Positions 52,702 to 63,461 of a stretch of DNA of 64,000 bases are shown one piece after another. The notes under the pieces were generated by a model that was given only the letters and a program-made list of their open reading frames with translations, had not been told where the DNA came from and searched no databases. Numbering within the stretch: the stretch's first letter is position 1; each line of letters begins with the position of its first letter. The position numbers and the translations under genes are program-made. The DNA is from Citrobacter sp. JGM124 (lineage in GTDB: Bacteria; Pseudomonadota; Gammaproteobacteria; Enterobacterales; Enterobacteriaceae). The DNA is taken from contig NZ_JAERJD010000007.1 of assembly GCF_018257795.1 (NCBI RefSeq), positions 1 through 64,000 on the forward strand, read 5' to 3'.

Positions 52702-52930
52702 ACTCTTATCATCCCAAGTGTTGGCAGAATTCCGTATCCACCAGTTTAGTCTCCTCCGGTGTTATGACGCTGAAAAATCGTAGCCTGGCACAATACTTAC
52801 TGTGGATAAGCGCTATGCTTACTGGTGGAAAAAAGATTGTCACTGATGGTCGCACCAGGCAGGCGTCGGCCAGGGATTAATGTCGGAGCATAGAATTTAA
52901 CTCAAATTCTTACCTTTGCAGGAGGAAACC
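52702..52930. promoter_or_regulatory. tktB upstream region (talA absent)
   Basis: In E. coli talA lies here between maeB and tktB. No transaldolase-like sequence was found in this stretch, which probably only supplies the tktB promoter. Confidence 0.5.
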
Positions 52931-54931
52931 ATGTCATCACGTAAAGATCTCGCCAATGCTATTCGCGCCCTGAGTATGGATGCAGTAGAAAAAGCAAATT
53001 CAGGGCACCCTGGTGCCCCGATGGGTATGGCTGATATTGCCGAGGTATTGTGGAATACGTTTTTAATACACAATCCTGGTGACCCGCACTGGCTAAACCG
53101 GGATCGTTTTGTTTTATCCAATGGCCATGCGTCAATGCTGCTCTACAGCTTGCTGCATCTGACGGGTTACGCACTGACCCTCGATGACCTGAAAAACTTT
53201 CGCCAGTTGCACTCAAAAACACCAGGCCACCCGGAAGTGACCGATACTGAAGGTGTCGAAACCACTACCGGCCCACTGGGCCAGGGCGTGGCTAACGCGG
53301 TGGGGATGGCAATTGCAGAACGAACCCTTGCCGCCCAGTTCAATAAACCAGGCCATGAGATAGTAAATCATCATACCTATGTTTTCATGGGGGATGGCTG
53401 CCTGATGGAAGGGATCTCCCACGAGGCCTGCTCCCTTGCAGGAACCCTTGGTCTCGGTAAGCTTATTGGTTTCTATGACTTCAATGGGATCTCTATTGAT
53501 GGTGATACCCATGGCTGGTTTACCGACGATACCGCTAAACGCTTTGAGGCCTATCACTGGCATGTGATTCACGAAATCGATGGCCATAATCCGGAAGCGA
53601 TTAAGCAGGCGATTATTGAAGCCCAGGCCGTGACTGACAAACCCTCACTCATTATCTGTCGTACCATTATTGGTTATGGATCGCCGAATAAAGAAGGCAC
53701 AGAAAAAGCGCATGGTTCACCGCTAGGAGCAGCGGAAATCGCCCTGGCACGTGAGGAGTTAGGCTGGAAATATCCCCCTTTTGAAATCCCCCAAGAGATT
53801 TACGCAGGCTGGGATGCCAAAAATACAGGTAAGCATGCCCAGGCACTCTGGCAGGAACAATTTGATGCATATGCCAAAGCTTATCCAGAACTCAGTGCCG
53901 AGCTACACCGCCGCCTGACGGGTAAATTACCCGCTACATGGCACGAAGCCTCCTGGCAATATATTGAGCAACTGCAAGCCCACGAACAGAAAATTGCTAC
54001 CCGCAAAGCGTCACAAAATACCCTTGATGTTTTTGGCCCTATCTTGCCAGAATTACTGGGTGGGTCCGCCGACCTTGCGCCAAGTAATCTGACCCTTTGG
54101 CAGGGGTCAAAATCAATTAAAGATGACCTGGCCGGGAATTATATCCACTATGGTGTACGCGAATTCGCCATGACAGCGATTGGTAATGGTGTTGCCCTGC
54201 ACGGTGGTTTTATTCCTTATACAGCAACCTTCCTGATGTTTGTTGAATATGCTCGTAATGCAGCCCGCATGGCGGCGTTGATGAAAGCACATCAAATCAT
54301 GGTCTACACTCATGACTCTATTGGTCTCGGTGAAGATGGCCCAACCCACCAGCCCGTTGAGCAGCTTGCCAGCTTACGTTTAACGCCCAATTTCAATAGC
54401 TGGCGCCCTTGTGACCAGGTAGAAACAGCCGTGGCATGGAAAGCGGCCATCGAACACCATGATGGCCCAACCGCATTGATCTTAACTCGCCAGGGGCTGG
54501 CACAGATGCCAAGAACCCCCCAACAGTTAAAAGATATTGCCCGGGGGGGGTATATACTAAAAGACTGTCAGGGCACGCCAGATATCATCCTGATAGCGAC
54601 TGGCTCTGAAATGGAAATAACAGTTAAAGCCGCAGAGCAACTCACGGCAGAAGGGTATCACGCTCGCGTCGTGTCACTCCCATCAACCGACGTATTTGAT
54701 GCCCAGGATGAGGAGTACCGTGAGTCAGTGTTACCGTCTGACATCAGTGCACGTGTTGCGGTTGAGGCGGGGATTGCCGACTACTGGTATAAATACACAG
54801 GTCTGAAAGGGAAAATTGTTGGCATGACCACCTTCGGGGCATCCGCACCGGCTGAACTGCTGTTCCCGCTGTACGGTTTTACCGTTGAAAATATTGTTAA
54901 GCAGGCAAAAATTATTCTAAGTAAAAAATAA
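52931..54931 (+). CDS. tktB: Transketolase
   Basis: The product is 666 aa. The thiamin-diphosphate motif is [34 protein letters not shown], with HSKTPGHPE near residue 100 and the C-terminal [20 protein letters not shown]. It moves two-carbon units between sugar phosphates. ATG 52931 has GCAGGAGGAAACC upstream. The position beside the maeB relic and nudK suggests the tktB paralogue rather than tktA. A run of eight G lies at about 54543-54550 in ARGGYIL. Confidence 0.95.
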   Translation: MSSRKDLANAIRALSMDAVEKANSGHPGAPMGMADIAEVLWNTFLIHNPGDPHWLNRDRFVLSNGHASMLLYSLLHLTGYALTLDDLKNFRQLHSKTPGHPEVTDTEGVETTTGPLGQGVANAVGMAIAERTLAAQFNKPGHEIVNHHTYVFMGDGCLMEGISHEACSLAGTLGLGKLIGFYDFNGISIDGDTHGWFTDDTAKRFEAYHWHVIHEIDGHNPEAIKQAIIEAQAVTDKPSLIICRTIIGYGSPNKEGTEKAHGSPLGAAEIALAREELGWKYPPFEIPQEIYAGWDAKNTGKHAQALWQEQFDAYAKAYPELSAELHRRLTGKLPATWHEASWQYIEQLQAHEQKIATRKASQNTLDVFGPILPELLGGSADLAPSNLTLWQGSKSIKDDLAGNYIHYGVREFAMTAIGNGVALHGGFIPYTATFLMFVEYARNAARMAALMKAHQIMVYTHDSIGLGEDGPTHQPVEQLASLRLTPNFNSWRPCDQVETAVAWKAAIEHHDGPTALILTRQGLAQMPRTPQQLKDIARGGYILKDCQGTPDIILIATGSEMEITVKAAEQLTAEGYHARVVSLPSTDVFDAQDEEYRESVLPSDISARVAVEAGIADYWYKYTGLKGKIVGMTTFGASAPAELLFPLYGFTVENIVKQAKIILSKK

Positions 54932-54936
54932 TGGAG

Positions 54937-54965
54937 TGGCAGGTGGCACACTCCGCCACCTGCCA
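54937..54965 (+). terminator. Probable terminator of tktB
   Basis: Perfect 10-bp stem TGGCAGGTGG / CCACCTGCCA with a 9-base loop, 6 bases after the stop; the T tail is weak (TTCTA). Confidence 0.6.
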
Positions 54966-55052
54966 TTCTATACAGTCTCTGGTGTATATAACAAACAGGC
55001 TGGAGGAGAATCGTTTCACGATAATATATTGCTTTCGATAAGCACCTATCCG

Positions 55053-56387
55053 TTAAAAATGAGATTTAATTAATTCACCAATATAGGTATCAGCCTTTTT
55101 AGTCGCTATGATTTTATCGGCTTCATTTTTTCTTGCTAACTGTTTATCGCTCAACAAAGGTTGTTCCACACTTGATATAAAAGAAGAACGCACATCCCAT
55201 GAATATGGATCTCTGCCAACGACCCGCTGGTCTATGTAATTCCCTAAACTGTCGCCATAAAGTTTTTTAATGGATTCAACCAGAGAATACTTCCAGGGCT
55301 GCATGTCGTAGTAAGGTAGTTTTTCTTTTAAAGAAAGGTATTCACTTAATGACTGGTCACCACTCACCATACCGCTATCAGCCAATAATAAAAAGTCGTC
55401 ATAGATATTTTTCGGCATACTTCTGACCAGGACAATACTTACTATTTTATTACCCTGCCCGCTGATTTCATTATGACAGCAAACTTTACCATGCTTGTCG
55501 TCTATCGCAGTGATTTTGACTTTTGAAAAAAGGGCCAAATAGTCAACCCCCGTATGTTCCTTACCCAGCAGTAAGATCGATTTTATTGACTCAATAACTG
55601 AGCCCATTGCATTGCTCTGAACCTGACGCAAATTAATGATAAAATTTGCAGGTCTCTCGTCATCCAGGGTTTCGCAAAGTGTATTCGTAATAAACGCCTG
55701 TGCGCCTGTATAAAAGCACTCAGAGCTGATATAACCCAGATGATAACTGCTGCCAGTCGAGAGTGATACATTGTAACTATCAAGTAATAAATGCAGCTCA
55801 TTTTTGAATCTCTCTCTAATCTCATTCAGCGTCCTGTCATCCGTAGGTATATAACCAATAGCTCCCTCATCAAACCCTAATTTATTTTCGGAAATCTGAG
55901 TAAACCCGATTCGTCTTAACATTTCTGCATAATGCTTAATATCTTTTCCAGGAAAAGGTAATATATCCATCTCTTCAATCAGAATAGCATCATTTCGGGG
56001 GAAGTTAAATTTTGTACAGAGTTCATCCACGTGCTTCTCTAATTTCTTTATATTAATGACGCTAAGGGGTAACACAATAAATAATGGATTAATTAACTGA
56101 TCAATTGTATGGGGTTCATCATACTGTAAAGCATAATTTTGATATGGATCACTCTGACTCCTTAACATATTACTGAGTGGTGATATCGTTACTCTGCACC
56201 CTTGTTCAAGAGCAATATTCGCCACTTTTTTTGCCAGTATATGATCACCATTACCGTTACCATAAGGATTGATAATAACCATATCTCTACCACGATTATT
56301 TTCCGACAACAGATTACCTGAGCGTATTCCTTCAGACGCTTTTATTATACTCCCAGGAAAAGAATCAACACCATGCGTAATATTCAA
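55053..56387 (-). CDS. Unknown AT-rich 444-aa protein, possible GT-B-like fold
   Basis: I do not recognise this family with confidence. The product starts at TTG 56387, seven bases after AAGGA. N-terminally it has MVIINPYGNGNGDHILAKKVANIALEQGC (about residues 36-64), like the first Rossmann half of GT-B glycosyltransferases. C-terminally it has LLLADSGMVSGDQSLSEYLSLKEKLPYYDMQPWKYSL (about 325-365), which recalls the donor-sugar end of GT-B enzymes such as EarP-type proteins. No signal peptide or membrane segment was seen. It is visibly more AT-rich than its neighbours and occupies the place of E. coli ypfG, so acquisition by transfer is likely. Function is not claimed. Confidence 0.7.
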   Translation of the reverse strand: MNITHGVDSFPGSIIKASEGIRSGNLLSENNRGRDMVIINPYGNGNGDHILAKKVANIALEQGCRVTISPLSNMLRSQSDPYQNYALQYDEPHTIDQLINPLFIVLPLSVINIKKLEKHVDELCTKFNFPRNDAILIEEMDILPFPGKDIKHYAEMLRRIGFTQISENKLGFDEGAIGYIPTDDRTLNEIRERFKNELHLLLDSYNVSLSTGSSYHLGYISSECFYTGAQAFITNTLCETLDDERPANFIINLRQVQSNAMGSVIESIKSILLLGKEHTGVDYLALFSKVKITAIDDKHGKVCCHNEISGQGNKIVSIVLVRSMPKNIYDDFLLLADSGMVSGDQSLSEYLSLKEKLPYYDMQPWKYSLVESIKKLYGDSLGNYIDQRVVGRDPYSWDVRSSFISSVEQPLLSDKQLARKNEADKIIATKKADTYIGELIKSHF

Positions 56388-56771
56388 TTTATTTTCCTTT
56401 ATAATTTAAAAAACCTTAGAAGCAATATATTCAGAAAGATTACCATTAAGCTGATCATGGTGATGTCAAAAAACGTAATTCACAGATAACATTATCGCCA
56501 ATATGTATAAATTTTCAGGTTTCATACGTGAGTCCATTAATGCGTGATGACAGAAATATTTGCAGCTAATGAAGTATCGCTGTGAAGTGCCAGGCATAGC
56601 GATGAAGTCTGTCCTGAGAATGAAGGAAACAGCGCGTTATCGACTATCAAGACATGCAGACAAGCCCTCTTCAAAAGAAACAAGGGCCTGACATTTAACT
56701 CAGGTCTCACAGCATCATGGCAATAATGATGTTAATGTACGACATGATGCTGGCTATCGCCGGATGAGAGG
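56388..56771. other. Intergenic region upstream of the AT-rich gene
   Basis: 384 bases with no supported gene. It is AT-rich near 56390-56520 (promoter of the unknown gene) and contains one small imperfect hairpin, GCCCT...AGGGC, near 56662-56688. Confidence 0.4.
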
Positions 56772-57347
56772 TCAGGACATCACATTCTTCAGTTGAAGCT
56801 GTTGTAGTAAAATAACGGTCTTACCATCGCAGATTTCGCCATTGCGCATCATCTTCAGCGCCTGGCTGAAAGGTAATTCCAGCACGTCGATATCTTCATC
56901 TTCGATACCTCCCCCGCTGTTTTTTCGCTGTGAATCACTGTAGGGTGCAAGATAAAAATAGACAATTTCAGTCACTCCTCCTGGAGACATATAAAGCTCA
57001 AATACCTTTTCCAGATCACCAACCTGATAGCCGGTCTCTTCCATGGTTTCCCGGCGAATGCATTGCTCCGGGTCATCTGCATCAAGTAACCCAGCACAAC
57101 TCTCGATCAGCATGCCGTCCGCATTACCGTTCATCCAGGTAGCGATACGGAATTGCCGTGTAAGCACCACGGTTTTTTTCTCGATGTTATACAACAGAAT
57201 GGTGGCACCATTCCCGCGATCGTAAACTTCACGTTTATGGCGAATGGCTTCGCCATTTTGGCGAAAAAGATCATAAGTGAGATTACGTAGAATAAAATAG
57301 TTATCAGATAGAATTTGATTCTTAATAACATCAATGCGTAATGACAT
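56772..57347 (-). CDS. nudK: NudK GDP-mannose pyrophosphatase
   Basis: The product is 191 aa, as in E. coli. The Nudix box [23 protein letters not shown] is at about 85-107 ([12 protein letters not shown] carries the REXXEE core). The N-terminus, [19 protein letters not shown], and [16 protein letters not shown] are conserved. It hydrolyses GDP-mannose and related sugar nucleotides. GAGGGAGTACT precedes the ATG. Confidence 0.95.
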   Translation of the reverse strand: MSLRIDVIKNQILSDNYFILRNLTYDLFRQNGEAIRHKREVYDRGNGATILLYNIEKKTVVLTRQFRIATWMNGNADGMLIESCAGLLDADDPEQCIRRETMEETGYQVGDLEKVFELYMSPGGVTEIVYFYLAPYSDSQRKNSGGGIEDEDIDVLELPFSQALKMMRNGEICDGKTVILLQQLQLKNVMS

Positions 57348-57624
57348 AGTACTCCCTCAACATAACAGACAACTGTCCCGCGAGTAACAACATTGCTAAT
57401 TACGTTAAATAGTAGCAAATTTATTGTATTTTAATATTACAAATACAACCCATTCTTTAACTGCTAAAAAACGTTTTCACCCCGCGTTACTTCACCGTCT
57501 TTATCCCCTGCACACAGTACGGGCATCCGCTGAATATGATTCCATACGTCTCTGGCAGAGAAATCGCCACATCACGATATTTCATTTTTAAATAGCGTGA
57601 TCGATATCAAAAAAAAATGCTAGC

Positions 57625-58995
57625 ATGCGTGATCAATATTCGTCTATTTCCGATATATCTGAACAGAAAAAGATTATTAACAAAATGAAATTCAAAAAAA
57701 AACTGTTAAGTTTCAGGCGAAATAAACCTAAACATAGTGCTGTTACTCTTAATTCATTACATAACGCGATAGCAACCATCGAGTTTACACCTGAAGGTGA
57801 AATCATCACGGCTAATGACCTATTTCTTCAATGTATGGGTTATGAACTGGAGGAAATCATTGGCCAGCACCATCGTCTATTTTGCCCCCCTGATGACTAC
57901 CAGTCACCACAGTATCGGGAGTTCTGGCAGCGACTGTACCGGGGCGAAAGCTTTAGTGATAAATATTTACGTTTAGGTAAAAATGGCCATCCGGTTTGGC
58001 TTGAAGCGCATTATGTGCCCGTGAAATCTGCAAGCGGCCAGGTCATTAAGGTCGTAAAAATGGGTAAGGATATCACTGAACACATTCTTGACTCCCAGAA
58101 ACAACGCGCCATGACGACAGCAATTAACCGGTCAATGGCCGTAATAACCTTTAACTTACAGGGTTTTACAATAAGTGCCAATGCCAACTTTCTTAATATT
58201 ATGGGCTATGGTGCGGATGAAATCATCGGTCATCACCACAGTCAGTTTTGTTTGCCTGAAAGTACGAATACCCCCGAATACCATCGCTTTTGGCAGCGAC
58301 TGAATAATGGTGAATTCATTTCCGGTCAATTTCAGCGCCTGACCAGGCAGGGGGAAAGCCGCTGGTTACGAGCCACTTATACCCCGGTATTCAACGACGC
58401 TGGTGAACTGTATGAAGTTGTAAAATTTGCGACCGATGTCACGGAACAGGTAGAGAGAAATATACAAGAGCGCCAGGCAGCACAACAGGCCTATCAGGCT
58501 GCAATACGTACCAGTGACCGAACTCATTTCGGTGCCGCAGTGATGGAAAAAAGCATTGTGACTATAAATAAATTAGCAGATGAACTACACGCAATTTCCA
58601 ATAATATCAATGAATTGAATGAAATTTCCGACAGTATTGGCAATCTGGTAGAGAATATCCGACGTATTGCTAATCAGACCAACCTGCTGGCATTGAATGC
58701 CGCCATTGAGGCCGCGAGAGCGGGCCAGCACGGACGTGGTTTTGCTGTGGTAGCCAATGAAGTCCGCACTTTGTCGCACAACATCAATCTGGCAACCAGT
58801 GAGATAGAGCACAAGGTCAAACATAACCAGTCAATAACTGATAATGCTTTGAATATAATAGAATCTAATCTACTGGACGTTGCACACTGCGTTAATCTGG
58901 CCAAAGATGCAGGTAGCGTTATGGAAGAGGTTAATGCCAGCTCCAATGAAGTGGTTTCCGCCGTCAATAATATTGCCGAGGCACTGAAAAAATAA
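57625..58995 (+). CDS. Soluble PAS-PAS methyl-accepting chemoreceptor
   Basis: The product is 456 aa without a membrane segment. Two PAS domains (about 45-160 and 167-285) share the same layout ([23 protein letters not shown] and [23 protein letters not shown]), followed by PAC-like ends ([21 protein letters not shown]). The chemoreceptor tip is intact: [39 protein letters not shown] near residue 350. The second half of a normal MCP hairpin is short, as in BdlA-like sensors. PAS may bind heme or FAD, but no ligand residue can be assigned. It replaces aegA-narQ of E. coli. The start is uncertain (ATG 57625 or 57685). Confidence 0.85.
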   Translation: MRDQYSSISDISEQKKIINKMKFKKKLLSFRRNKPKHSAVTLNSLHNAIATIEFTPEGEIITANDLFLQCMGYELEEIIGQHHRLFCPPDDYQSPQYREFWQRLYRGESFSDKYLRLGKNGHPVWLEAHYVPVKSASGQVIKVVKMGKDITEHILDSQKQRAMTTAINRSMAVITFNLQGFTISANANFLNIMGYGADEIIGHHHSQFCLPESTNTPEYHRFWQRLNNGEFISGQFQRLTRQGESRWLRATYTPVFNDAGELYEVVKFATDVTEQVERNIQERQAAQQAYQAAIRTSDRTHFGAAVMEKSIVTINKLADELHAISNNINELNEISDSIGNLVENIRRIANQTNLLALNAAIEAARAGQHGRGFAVVANEVRTLSHNINLATSEIEHKVKHNQSITDNALNIIESNLLDVAHCVNLAKDAGSVMEEVNASSNEVVSAVNNIAEALKK

Positions 58996-59159
58996 GCGGA
59001 TATACCTGAATATCATTTCGATATTTTAACTTCTTTAATATTAACATCACAGACATACAGATACTGTATTGTCAGTTTTCTACTGCCTGACACGCGAGAA
59101 TTCAAACGGTAACAGGGGGCTGGCTCTGCATTCGTAGAGATTATTTACACTATCTTCGT

Positions 59160-59177
59160 AATTTCTCCACGTTTCAG
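59160..59177 (+). promoter_or_regulatory. Possible BaeR box before acrD
   Basis: AATTTCTCCACGTTTCAG agrees with the BaeR consensus TTTTTCTCCATDATTGGC at about 11 of 18 positions, including the TTTCTCCA core. BaeR is known to activate E. coli acrD. Confidence 0.35.
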
Positions 59178-59244
59178 GCGCCTCCTGATATTAAAGTGTG
59201 ATGAATTTTATTAAAAAAAAGTACTTTTTAAGGGGTTGTATTGC

Positions 59245-62200
59245 ATGGCAAATTTTTTCATTTCACGCCCCATTTTTGCCTGGGTACTGGCGATAATATT
59301 ATCCCTGGCTGGCACACTTGCTATTTTAACCCTTCCCGTTGAGCAGTACCCTGATCTGGCACCACCCAATGTGCGCATCACAGCCAATTACCCAGGAGCG
59401 TCAGCACAAACCTTAGAAAACACCGTCACCCAAGTAATAGAACAAAGCCTGACCGGCCTTGATAACCTGATGTATATGTCATCCCAGAGTAATGCCGTCG
59501 GCCAGGCGACAATAACCCTGAGTTTTAAGGCCGGGACAGACCCTAATGAAGCGGTACAGCAGGTACAGAATCAGCTGCAATCCGCACTGCGTAAACTCCC
59601 TCAGCCAGTTCAGGCACAAGGGGTCAATGTGCGTAAAACTGGCGATACCAATATATTAATGGTCGCTTTTGTTTCCACTGACGGCAGCATGGATAAACAA
59701 GATATCGCCGACTATGTTGCCAGTCAGATCCAGGACCCTATCAGTCGTCTTGAAGGCGTCGGTGATGTGGATGCGTATGGTTCCCAATACGCAATGCGCA
59801 TTTGGCTGGACCCTATCAAGCTCACCAGCTACCAGCTCACGCCTCAGGATGTCGTAGACAAAATTAAGGCTCAAAATGCACAAATCGCGGTTGGACAGTT
59901 AGGAGGATCGCCCTCCCTTGATACCCAGACGCTGAATGCCACCATCAACTCCCAATCCCTGCTGCAAACCCCGGAGCAGTTTCGCGCCATCACATTAAGA
60001 GTCAATAAGAATGGTTCTCAGATAACGCTCGGTGATGTGGCTGAGGTAGAGCTGGGGGCTGAACGTTATGATTTCCTTAGTCGTTACAATGGTAAGCCCG
60101 CTTCTGGCTTAGGCATTAAACTTGCGTCTGGCGCCAATGAGGTCACAACAGACAAAGTCGTCAGAGATAAAATCGCTGAGTTGTCACACTATTTTCCAGC
60201 AGGGCTCGAAGCCCGAATTGCTTTTGAAACGACCCCCTTTGTTAAGGCCTCAATTCAGGATGTGGTAAAAACTTTACTGGAGGCCATTGTTCTGGTTTTT
60301 CTGGTGATGTATCTGTTTTTACAAAACTTCCGGGCAACACTAATACCCACGATTGCGGTGCCAGTAGTACTACTGGGCACCTTCGTGGTGCTGTATGCTT
60401 TTGGCTTTAGCATTAATACCCTGACGATGTTTGCCATGGTCCTGGCCATTGGTCTGCTTGTGGATGATGCCATCGTCGTGGTGGAAAATGTAGAACGAAT
60501 AATGAGTGAAGAGGGGTTATCCCCCGCTGCAGCGACCCGGAAATCCATGGGACAGATTCAGGGAGCCCTCGTGGGGATTGGGCTGGTTTTGTCGGCGGTA
60601 TTTGTGCCTATGGCCTTTTTTGGTGGTACCACAGGGGCAATTTATCGACAGTTCTCTGTCACCATAGTTTCGGCGATGGTGCTCTCTGTACTGGTGGCAT
60701 TAATTTTAACCCCGGCACTCTGCGCCACCTTGTTAAAACCGCTTCCTGAAGGGGAATTACATAGCCAGAAAGGCTTTTTCGGTTGGTTTAATCACCAGTT
60801 TGACCGGGCAGCACTGCGCTATGAAAGTCTGGTGGGGAAAATTCTCGCACGAAGCCTGCGCTGGCTGGTGATTTATGCTCTGTTAGTCGCAGGGATGATT
60901 ATTTTATTTATGCGCTTACCCACGTCGTTCCTGCCCACGGAAGACCGGGGAGTATTCTCTACGTCAGTCCAGCTGCCGAGCGGTTCAACTCAGCAACAAA
61001 CACTGAAGGTGGTAGAGAAAATTGAGCATTATTATCTGACTCAGGAAAAAGAGAATGTCGTTTCGGTATTCTCCACCCTTGGTTCAGGCCCGGGCGGGAA
61101 CGGGCAAAACGTCGCCCGACTGTTTATTCGCCTCAAAGAATGGGGGCAGCGTGACAGTAAAACAGGCAGTGCTGAGGCGATTATCAACAGAGCCACAAAG
61201 GCCCTTGCTCAAATTCCCGAAGCCCGGGTTTATGCCAGTAGTCCCCCGGCTATCAGTGGTCTGGGCAGCGCCACCGGCTTTGACCTCGAATTACAGGATA
61301 ATGCAGGGGCGGGACACCAGGCATTAATGGCGGCTCGAGACCAATTACTCGGCATGGCGAGCGAGAACCCATTGCTGACACGTGTCCGTCATAATGGCCT
61401 CGACGATAGTCCACAGTTACAAATCGACATTGACCAGCATAAAGCCCAGGCGCTGGGTCTCTCTATCGAGGATATCAACAATACGCTCCAGACGGCCTGG
61501 GGTTCAAGCTACGTCAATGATTTTATGGACCGGGGCCGAGTGAAAAAGGTCTATGTGCAAGCAGCGGCACAGTATCGTATGCAGCCTGATGACATTTCCC
61601 GTTGGTATGTGCGTAATAACGAGGGTGAGATGGTGCCTTTCTCGGCTTTTGCCACCTCTCACTGGGAGACAGGGTCATCACGTCTGGAACGTTATAATGG
61701 CACGTCATCCCTGGAAATTGTGGGTGAAGCAGCGCCGGGGGTCAGTAGCGGTACGGCAATGGCGGTCATGGAGCAACTGGTTAGTCAGTTACCTAGTGGA
61801 TTTGGGCTGGAGTGGACAGGCCTTTCTTATCAGGAACGTCTGTCTGGTGCCCAGGCCCCGGCACTGTATGCCTTATCATTATTGGTTATTTTCCTCTGTC
61901 TGGCTGCGCTATATGAAAGCTGGTCTATCCCCTTTTCGGTGATGTTGATTGTCCCGTTAGGGGTGATTGGTGCCCTGGCCGCGACCGCGTTGCGCGGTCT
62001 GGAAAATGATGTCTATTTCCAGGTCGGACTGTTGACCGTTATCGGCCTGTCGGCAAAAAATGCCATTCTGATCGTGGAATTTGCCAATGACTTGAATACT
62101 CGTGGCCAGGATTTATTCAGCGCGACGCTAACCGCCTGTCGTCAGCGACTGCGTCCCATACTGATGACGTCTTTAGCCTTTATCTTTGGGGTATTACCGC

Positions 62201-62358
62201 TGGTTATCAGCAGTGGTGCGGGTTCAAGTAGCCAGCATGCGGTAGGCACCGGGGTGATGGGCGGCATGATATCCGCCACTTTCCTTGCCATATTCTTTGT
62301 TCCCCTTTTCTTTGTCTTAGTGCGTAAGCGTTTTCCCTTACGTAAACGCCCCGATTAG
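59245..62358 (+). CDS. acrD: AcrD aminoglycoside/acid RND efflux pump
   Basis: The product is 1037 aa, the E. coli AcrD length. It is a twelve-helix inner-membrane pump with large periplasmic loops. The proton-relay pair is in [22 protein letters not shown] near residue 407, and [16 protein letters not shown] is near residue 940. It works with AcrA and TolC to export drugs such as aminoglycosides. ATG 59245 ([13 protein letters not shown]) matches the family, with AAGGGG upstream. No own adaptor gene is nearby, as in E. coli. Confidence 0.97.
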   Translation: MANFFISRPIFAWVLAIILSLAGTLAILTLPVEQYPDLAPPNVRITANYPGASAQTLENTVTQVIEQSLTGLDNLMYMSSQSNAVGQATITLSFKAGTDPNEAVQQVQNQLQSALRKLPQPVQAQGVNVRKTGDTNILMVAFVSTDGSMDKQDIADYVASQIQDPISRLEGVGDVDAYGSQYAMRIWLDPIKLTSYQLTPQDVVDKIKAQNAQIAVGQLGGSPSLDTQTLNATINSQSLLQTPEQFRAITLRVNKNGSQITLGDVAEVELGAERYDFLSRYNGKPASGLGIKLASGANEVTTDKVVRDKIAELSHYFPAGLEARIAFETTPFVKASIQDVVKTLLEAIVLVFLVMYLFLQNFRATLIPTIAVPVVLLGTFVVLYAFGFSINTLTMFAMVLAIGLLVDDAIVVVENVERIMSEEGLSPAAATRKSMGQIQGALVGIGLVLSAVFVPMAFFGGTTGAIYRQFSVTIVSAMVLSVLVALILTPALCATLLKPLPEGELHSQKGFFGWFNHQFDRAALRYESLVGKILARSLRWLVIYALLVAGMIILFMRLPTSFLPTEDRGVFSTSVQLPSGSTQQQTLKVVEKIEHYYLTQEKENVVSVFSTLGSGPGGNGQNVARLFIRLKEWGQRDSKTGSAEAIINRATKALAQIPEARVYASSPPAISGLGSATGFDLELQDNAGAGHQALMAARDQLLGMASENPLLTRVRHNGLDDSPQLQIDIDQHKAQALGLSIEDINNTLQTAWGSSYVNDFMDRGRVKKVYVQAAAQYRMQPDDISRWYVRNNEGEMVPFSAFATSHWETGSSRLERYNGTSSLEIVGEAAPGVSSGTAMAVMEQLVSQLPSGFGLEWTGLSYQERLSGAQAPALYALSLLVIFLCLAALYESWSIPFSVMLIVPLGVIGALAATALRGLENDVYFQVGLLTVIGLSAKNAILIVEFANDLNTRGQDLFSATLTACRQRLRPILMTSLAFIFGVLPLVISSGAGSSSQHAVGTGVMGGMISATFLAIFFVPLFFVLVRKRFPLRKRPD

Positions 62359-62364
62359 ACGCCA

Positions 62365-62397
62365 ACAATAAAGCGCCTCTACAGGGCGCTTTATTGT
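62365..62397 (+). terminator. Terminator of acrD
   Basis: Perfect 13-bp stem ACAATAAAGCGCC / GGCGCTTTATTGT with a 7-base loop, just after the stop. The stem is long, though the T tail is short. Confidence 0.8.
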
Positions 62398-62449
62398 TGT
62401 ATTAACAGTTGTTTGTTAATTATGCCGTGATATTTATTTTATTATCTGG

Positions 62450-62512
62450 TTATTTTTTGCGCAACATTTGCTCAATGAAATCTTTCCAGTTCCCTAATTC
62501 AGTGTCGATCAT
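62450..62512 (-). CDS. ypfM: YpfM small protein
   Basis: The product is 20 aa: MIDTELGNWKDFIEQMLRKK. It is nearly the same as E. coli YpfM (19 aa), which is encoded on the opposite strand between acrD and yffB. GAGGT lies at ribosome-site distance before the ATG. Function is unknown. Confidence 0.87.
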   Translation of the reverse strand: MIDTELGNWKDFIEQMLRKK

Positions 62513-63076
62513 GTCTACCTCAAATATTACAATTTTATTAACTAAGCGAATGACAGTGCTAAAACCCTGCAGGGTATGCGGGGTCATTAATACGTGATCA
62601 GGTGATTAACAGTCAACTAAAATTTTAAACATCTCTTAACATCATTGATGTTAAATCATTTAAAAACATCTAAAACAACCAGAGGCGAAAAAAAATAAAA
62701 CATTTAATAATCAGTGTAATAATTATTATCTGGGATTTAATACCGCATTTATTGACTACTTATAGATATTAACATCAGAGTTTTAAATCCAAATATATGA
62801 AGAAGACCATCAAATAATTTCAAAATATGATACAGCCATGCCACGCGTTCAGGTTTAGCAAAACGAAATTTATGCCTGAACGGTATATCGCATTTATATA
62901 ATACCCAACGCGTGTTCCTGAGTATTATCTTAACCCGATTCGTCTCAACGTATTGTTAACTATTCGGTTACCGAACTCTCAGGAAACTGAGTTATGATGG
63001 CCTCTTTTACGCAGTGATCCATTCGTAACAGATAAGTGCTGACTGGCTCTCACATACCGACACAGGAGGGATTTTT
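62513..63076. other. AT-rich intergenic region between ypfM and yffB
   Basis: About 560 bases without a recognised gene. It contains a dyad CGTTCAGG / CCTGAACG (62846-62882) with a 21-base loop. The end should hold the yffB-dapE promoter; the rest may be a transfer scar or untranslated region. Confidence 0.45.
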
Positions 63077-63457
63077 ATGTCCAATGAACGTCCGGGAACC
63101 ATCCTTAAGCTTTATGGCATTAAAAACTGTGACACCATTAAAAAAGCCCGTCGTTTCCTGGAACAACACAACGTTAATTATCAGTTCCATGACTACCGTA
63201 CTGATGGCCTGGACCCTGCTTTACTGGACCACTTTATTGCCGAACTGGGATGGGAAGCCCTGCTGAACACGCGAGGCACAACCTGGCGTAAACTGGATGA
63301 AACCCAACGATCTGCGATTACCGACGGACCAAGTGCAGCAAAACTGATGCTCGAGATGCCGGCAATCATTAAACGCCCATTGCTCTGGGCGCCGGGTAAG
63401 CCTATGCTTTTGGGTTTTAATGAATCAAGTTATCTGAAGTTTATCAACGAGGTATAG
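63077..63457 (+). CDS. yffB: YffB, ArsC-family thioredoxin-fold protein
   Basis: The product is 126 aa. The CxxT-like motif is [21 protein letters not shown] at residues 13-33, and the C-terminal [13 protein letters not shown] is conserved with E. coli YffB. It belongs to the ArsC/Spx glutathione-linked reductase family, but true arsenate reduction is not shown. ACAGGAGGG lies upstream of the ATG. It lies 4 bases before dapE. Confidence 0.93.
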   Translation: MSNERPGTILKLYGIKNCDTIKKARRFLEQHNVNYQFHDYRTDGLDPALLDHFIAELGWEALLNTRGTTWRKLDETQRSAITDGPSAAKLMLEMPAIIKRPLLWAPGKPMLLGFNESSYLKFINEV

Positions 63458-63461
63458 TCTT

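Noticed and set aside
57571-57607. Sigma-28-like elements before the PAS chemoreceptor
   Set aside because: CGATA cores are present but no TAAA-type -35 lies at the needed distance.
55903-62952. An 18-base near-identical string (17/18) at about 55903 and 62934
   Set aside because: Such matches are expected a few times by chance in a window of this size; no longer repeat surrounds them.
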